Positions 26,364 through 29,117 of a DNA stretch of 29,117 nt are shown here, piece after piece. Position 1 is the first letter of the stretch. Every line of letters begins with the position of its first letter. The notes beneath the pieces were generated by a model. The model had not been told where the DNA came from. It was given only the letters and a program-made list of their open reading frames with translations, and made no database searches. A program made the position numbers and the translations under genes. The DNA lies in IMG/VR virus record IMGVR_UViG_3300020418_000028, positions 1-29,117 of that record. One strand, 5' to 3'. Source of the DNA: a virus.

Positions 26364-26754
26364 GTACGACGGTATAGAGGAAGCTCTCGATGTAGAGACT
26401 TCTATATCACCTGTTGAAACTGAAGATGTATCTTTGCAACAAGAACAAGTTAACAAAGATTACGAATATACTCGTGGCAACCTGTACTCACTTATTGAAA
26501 AAGGACAAGAAGCTGTTGATGGTATCTTAGATCTAGCACAACAGTCAGATAGTCCCAGAGCATATGAAGTTGCAGGTAATATGATTAAAAACGTTGCAGA
26601 TACAACTGATAAGTTAATGGATCTGCAAAAGAAATTGCAAGAAGTTGAGGGAGGAGGTGTAGGACCTTCTGCTAAGAACGTTACTAACAACACTATGTTT
26701 GTTGGAAGTACCGCAGAACTTGCAAAATTTCTTAAGTCCCAAAAGGATAAATAG
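26323..26754 (+). CDS. gp16: Small terminase subunit gp16
   Basis: gp16 recognises phage DNA and controls the gp17 packaging motor. It follows gp15, as in T4. From the ATG at 26323 the protein has 143 residues (T4 gp16 has 164). The conserved core is a long helical region with DYEYTRGNLYSLIEKGQEAVDGIL...SDSPRAYEVAGNMIKNVADTTDKLMDLQKKL, which matches the T4 region around NADSPRHMEVFATLMGQM...REILKLHKDM. In-frame ATGs also exist at 26281 and 26299. I prefer 26323 because it gives the shortest overlap with gp15 (41 bases) and a normal length. The C-terminus NTMFVGSTAELAKFLKSQ is a type seen in terminase small subunits of cyanophages. The large subunit is not adjacent. Confidence 0.87.
   Translation: MEKPAIQSQDKTSKYDGIEEALDVETSISPVETEDVSLQQEQVNKDYEYTRGNLYSLIEKGQEAVDGILDLAQQSDSPRAYEVAGNMIKNVADTTDKLMDLQKKLQEVEGGGVGPSAKNVTNNTMFVGSTAELAKFLKSQKDK
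26746..26753 (+). promoter_or_regulatory. T4-type late promoter, GATAAATA
   Basis: The octamer fits NATAAATA and overlaps the last codons of gp16. It ends 24 bases before the ATG at 26778, and an AAGGAA ribosome binding site follows at 26762-26767. Confidence 0.65.
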
Positions 26755-26777
26755 ATAGTAAAAGGAATCAAGTCACA

Positions 26778-27317
26778 ATGTCAGTTTTAAATGTATTAGA
26801 TACTCAGACAGTGAGTGGTTCAGGCACTTCATATATTGTGGTGAAAACTGGTGTTGTACGTGCATACGCTGCTTCAGCATCCACGATCGCATTTGATGGA
26901 GGTCCTGCCATAACTCTTGCTGCTGGCGAAGCTGTTCTACTTTCAGTAGGCAAACCAAAGAACGCTAAGATCGCTGCTGCAACAGATGCTGTTGCAATGG
27001 TAATTACCCCAGAAGGATTTTCTAACGGTGGTCGTCATACTTTTAGTGTTGGAGATTATATCGAAACCGTAGATGGTGGTGATACAGATGGATTTACATC
27101 TGACTTTGAATCTGCTGCTTCAGGTGGTAAGAAGGTAACAGCAATCACTGCTACTTCTATCACAACAGATTACGATTCATCTGGTGCAAGTGGAGACTAT
27201 GCTCTCAGTGCTGCTGATGCAACTGCTGGAGATATTCCATTAGTGAAGCGTGCAGTTAAATGTGTCGCAGGTGGTAACGCTGTTATCCTTGAGCAAGTGC
27301 AAATTGTAGGTGGTTAA
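26778..27317 (+). CDS. Possible virion structural protein, unknown family
   Basis: This 179-residue protein is rich in Ala, Gly, Ser, Thr and Val, with few charged residues, the usual composition of beta-rich phage surface proteins. Motifs include SGSGTSYIVVKTGVVRAYAA, the Gly-rich middle GDYIETVDGGDTDGF and the C-terminal AVKCVAGGNAVILEQVQIVGG. No signal peptide or enzyme motif is seen. It has its own late promoter, which suggests that much of it is made. A head decoration or other capsid-associated role is possible, but this is inferred only from composition and position after gp16. Confidence 0.72.
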   Translation: MSVLNVLDTQTVSGSGTSYIVVKTGVVRAYAASASTIAFDGGPAITLAAGEAVLLSVGKPKNAKIAAATDAVAMVITPEGFSNGGRHTFSVGDYIETVDGGDTDGFTSDFESAASGGKKVTAITATSITTDYDSSGASGDYALSAADATAGDIPLVKRAVKCVAGGNAVILEQVQIVGG

Positions 27318-27968
27318 ATGTCAGACGATAGACTTAAAAAACAAAAGAGTTTTATCGATAAGAAGCAACTGATGCTTAACTTTCGTAAGTTAAGACTTCA
27401 GAGGAAAGCTGTAGCACAAAAGGCAGACACTGATATGCAGATGCAAACTCAGTCCTTTAAGATAAAACCGTTCGGACAGTTCATAACTGAGGGTGGTTTA
27501 GCACGTGCTATTGAAAAATCTAAGACTAAAGTTACTGGACACATCAGTGCTGACAGAGGTTCTGATGAAAAGAAAAATCGTGATAAGCGTAAAGGATTAG
27601 AGAAAGATCTCAAGAAGAAGGGTATCGGATATAAGAAGGGTGTGGGACAGTACAAGTATGACGATGGTAAAACTGGCACAGAGGTTTCCTATCACACCAC
27701 AAAACCTGATAAAATGTCGAAGCGTCGTTTCGGAAAACTCTCCAGACGACTCGGTAGAAAACACGGACAAGAGTCTGTGATTACGAAGGATAAAGCGAAA
27801 CCTGCAAAATTGCACTATACTGATAATAGTGGTAAGAAATCCGAGTCTATCGGTAAAACTAAAGCTGGAAAGCATCCTGGTGGATATGGTGAAACATCTT
27901 CTACTAACGTGCGTTCTGGTAAACTTCCTAAAAAAGTAAAGGACAAAAAACTACATTATGACAACTGA
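27318..27968 (+). CDS. Very basic DUF3293-like protein
   Basis: This is a 216-residue, strongly Lys-rich protein. The central region (about residues 70-155) resembles DUF3293: TGHISADRG...KKNRDKRKGLEKDLKKKGIGYKKGVGQY, then EVSYHTT, then RLGRKHGQESVIT. This gives the family pattern of an A-x-R start, an N-x-x-R helix, a G-Y turn and a closing QxSV strand. The N-terminal 50 residues and the C-terminal tail (two KLHY motifs, many Lys and Gly) are extensions. It begins directly after the upstream stop and overlaps the next gene by 11 bases. The high positive charge suggests binding to nucleic acid or packaging inside the capsid, but this is inference. The family's biochemical role is not known to me. 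Confidence 0.7.
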   Translation: MSDDRLKKQKSFIDKKQLMLNFRKLRLQRKAVAQKADTDMQMQTQSFKIKPFGQFITEGGLARAIEKSKTKVTGHISADRGSDEKKNRDKRKGLEKDLKKKGIGYKKGVGQYKYDDGKTGTEVSYHTTKPDKMSKRRFGKLSRRLGRKHGQESVITKDKAKPAKLHYTDNSGKKSESIGKTKAGKHPGGYGETSSTNVRSGKLPKKVKDKKLHYDN

Positions 27969-28191
27969 ATGGGACGATTCTAATTGGAGGGAGGAGCAGA
28001 AAGCTTTTACTTCTAATAAAAGACATCTTGAATTACTAGAGAACGGACCTAAGAGTCTGTCTCAATCTTGGATTCTTCAAGCATTGCATCAGCAATGGAT
28101 GAAGAGGAATGGATATAAATATCCAGACACAGAAAACAAAGGTCAACTGCAATCATCATTTAAGGAGTGGAACGATGGCACTAAAGTGTAA
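27958..28191 (+). CDS. Small hypothetical phage protein
   Basis: This is a 77-residue soluble protein with no cysteines and several Trp residues (DDSNWREEQ, SQSWILQALHQQWMKRNGYKYP, FKEWNDG). It is probably helical. Its start overlaps the DUF3293-like gene by 11 bases, and its end overlaps the zinc-finger-like gene at 28175, whose ribosome binding site lies inside it. I recall similar short proteins in cyanophage genomes but know no function. Confidence 0.7.
   Translation: MTTEWDDSNWREEQKAFTSNKRHLELLENGPKSLSQSWILQALHQQWMKRNGYKYPDTENKGQLQSSFKEWNDGTKV
28114..28121 (+). promoter_or_regulatory. Possible internal late promoter, TATAAATA
   Basis: An exact late promoter consensus occurs inside the 77-residue gene, within the palindrome GGATATAAATATCC. 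It ends 53 bases before the ATG at 28175. It could be chance within codons for Gly-Tyr-Lys-Tyr, so confidence is moderate to low. Confidence 0.35.
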
Positions 28192-28315
28192 ATACTGTGG
28201 ACTTATTGTTCCTAGCAGTAAACCAAACCCAGAAAAGTGGTTACATAAACACGAGATGAATTGTGCTCGTAACCCAAATAACAATAAAACAAGCGGACCT
28301 ATAGGTACAGAATAA
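28175..28315 (+). CDS. 46-residue zinc-finger-like protein
   Basis: The short product begins MALKCKYCGL and contains WLHKHEMNC. Cys5, Cys8, His26 (or His24) and Cys30 give a C-x2-C-x17-H-x3-C arrangement, typical of a small zinc finger. A longer reading frame starts at 28109, but the ATG at 28175 has a strong AAGGAG ribosome binding site seven bases upstream (28162-28167) and gives a compact domain. The Asn/Lys-rich C-terminus is probably disordered. A small regulator or nucleic-acid-binding role is plausible but unproven. Confidence 0.72.
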   Translation: MALKCKYCGLIVPSSKPNPEKWLHKHEMNCARNPNNNKTSGPIGTE

Positions 28316-28473
28316 TGGCATTGTCAGATAAGACACAGAAACTATTTGACAAGGTGGTAGAATGGGATAGAACTTTGGCAAAAAAGTTCCAAACCAAATT
28401 TAACTTGACAGATTATCAGATGCTGTGTATAGCTTTTGGTAAGGGTTTCATCATCGGAGCACTACTACTGTAA
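28315..28473 (+). CDS. 52-residue protein with C-terminal hydrophobic helix
   Basis: The start overlaps the preceding stop (TAATG), which suggests coupled translation. The product begins MALSDKTQKLFDKVVEWDRTLAKKF, an amphipathic helix. It ends with MLCIAFGKGFIIGALLL, a short hydrophobic segment that may sit in a membrane. I do not recognise the family. The tight overlap, the intact frame of 53 codons and the matching context of small late genes support it as real. Confidence 0.6.
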   Translation: MALSDKTQKLFDKVVEWDRTLAKKFQTKFNLTDYQMLCIAFGKGFIIGALLL

Positions 28474-28497
28474 CAGCTTGAACTAAATAAATTTATT

Positions 28498-28809
28498 ATG
28501 AGTCCAGAATCACACCCGAAACGCTACTATACAAAAGCAGAAGTTGATGTATTAATAGCAGCAACTATTGCAGAAGCTAGAGAAATCGATGAAGCTTCAA
28601 TGCGTAAACATAACCGAGAAGCAACTGTTATAAGTATGATTCTCGGTTTTACTACACTTGCCCTCTTTATAGATGGTCTTCTTAGAATCCTTGGTATCAT
28701 TCCTCCCTTTATGGATTTGGATGTTAACGTAATTGATGATATAATAGATAAGGTAAAGGGAGATTTAATTCCTATTATCGAATCTTCTAAGAAAATTATT
28801 ACAAGATAA
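28498..28809 (+). CDS. Small membrane protein, unknown family
   Basis: This is a 103-residue protein. Residues 1-43 are polar and probably helical (YYTKAEVDVLIAATIAEARE). Residues about 44-70 form one membrane segment (VISMILGFTTLALFIDGLLRILGII), followed by an amphipathic C-terminal part (VNVIDDIIDKVKGDLIPII). A CTAAATA element, reported as a late promoter variant in some cyanophages, lies at 28483-28489, but only 8 bases upstream, with no clear ribosome binding site. It belongs to a run of small late genes with membrane segments. Confidence 0.68.
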   Translation: MSPESHPKRYYTKAEVDVLIAATIAEAREIDEASMRKHNREATVISMILGFTTLALFIDGLLRILGIIPPFMDLDVNVIDDIIDKVKGDLIPIIESSKKIITR

Positions 28810-28811
28810 TT

Positions 28812-29117
28812 ATGTCTACAAAAACTGTGAAGAGACGCAACCAACTTAAGTCTCGTTTTTATTATTACTTTTGGGGTGCAGCAACCCTTGCGGTTGTCTC
28901 AGGTCAATGGTATGTTGGGTCTGGATACAGACAAATGTCAAGATCTATTAATAGAATCCTTGATGCTACTATCGAAGTATTGGAAGCACCTATGCGACCA
29001 CCTACAGGTAGATACTATCCACTTGTTCCTCAACCAGATCTGACTGAGGACAGTATTGATCCTTATATATACCTTGAGAGGGATGAAAGAGAATCCGAAA
29101 TACAGCGACATAAAATC
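28812..29117 (+). CDS. Small membrane protein, 3' end outside window
   Basis: The frame is open to the window edge (102 codons visible). A basic N-terminus (KTVKRRNQLKSRFYYYFW) precedes one membrane segment (GAATLAVVSGQWYVGS). This is followed by a periplasm-like or cytoplasmic region with a Pro-rich stretch (APMRPPTGRYYPLVPQPD) and an acidic tail. The protein should be oriented with the basic end inside. I recall the same N-terminal pattern in small cyanophage membrane proteins, with no known function. It starts 2 bases after the upstream stop. Confidence 0.7.
   Translation, partial: MSTKTVKRRNQLKSRFYYYFWGAATLAVVSGQWYVGSGYRQMSRSINRILDATIEVLEAPMRPPTGRYYPLVPQPDLTEDSIDPYIYLERDERESEIQRHKI

Noticed and set aside
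28109-28174. Longer start for the zinc-finger-like gene
   Set aside because: The ATG at 28175 has a strong, well-spaced ribosome binding site, and the extra 22 residues would overlap the upstream gene deeply.
1-29117. tRNA genes, CRISPR arrays, insertion sequences, integrase or attachment sites
   Set aside because: I saw no cloverleaf sequence, no spaced direct repeats of CRISPR type and no transposase or integrase motif. The repeats present are coding repeats of fibre proteins.

Overview
The window is a piece of the late (virion structure) region of a T4-like contractile-tailed marine phage, most probably a cyanomyovirus infecting Synechococcus or Prochlorococcus. Five protein families are recognisable by comparison with T4: baseplate wedge gp8, neck proteins gp13 and gp14, tail sheath stabiliser gp15 and small terminase gp16. 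All genes lie on the + strand, base composition is AT-rich, and sites matching the T4 late promoter NATAAATA sit just upstream of several genes. The cyanophage rather than pelagiphage assignment is an inference from the general look of the accessory proteins; no host marker (photosynthesis gene, tRNA) is present.

Layout. (1) 1-7792: four large adhesin-like or fibre-like virion proteins. The first is cut by the left edge of the window. The second has a YHYH domain, a cupredoxin-like domain and an Ig-like domain. The third is a beta-repeat fibre that ends in a second cupredoxin-like domain. The fourth is a Gly-rich solenoid protein. (2) 7828-16582: gp8, enlarged by inserted modules, then a giant 2404-residue protein with a DUF4815-type N-terminus. 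(3) 16572-17014: two small overlapping genes, closed by a clear intrinsic terminator. (4) 17047-23559: a late promoter, a leader hairpin and a 2150-residue modular tail fibre. (5) 23562-26754: a small exported protein, then gp13, gp14, gp15 and gp16, tightly packed with mostly TAATG stop-start overlaps. (6) 26778-29117: small genes after gp16, including a possible head or structural protein, a very basic DUF3293-like protein, a 46-residue zinc-finger-like protein and three short proteins with membrane segments. The last is cut by the right edge. The large terminase gp17 is not in the window.

How the genes work together. gp8 and the giant proteins should form the baseplate periphery and fibres that touch the host. 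gp13, gp14 and gp15 close the head and tail so they can be joined, and gp16 feeds DNA to the packaging motor. The most striking pattern is modular. A short repeat of the form F-x-x-G-E-x-I-x-G-x-(T/S)-S-G-A and a Gly-rich N-x-G-x-G-Y solenoid repeat recur across structural proteins, including inside gp8 and gp14, which are shorter and more compact in T4. The most unusual point is the pair of adjacent virion genes that both carry a cupredoxin-like domain with an intact His...Cys-x2-His-x2-Met type-1 copper ligand set, one of them fused to a YHYH domain.
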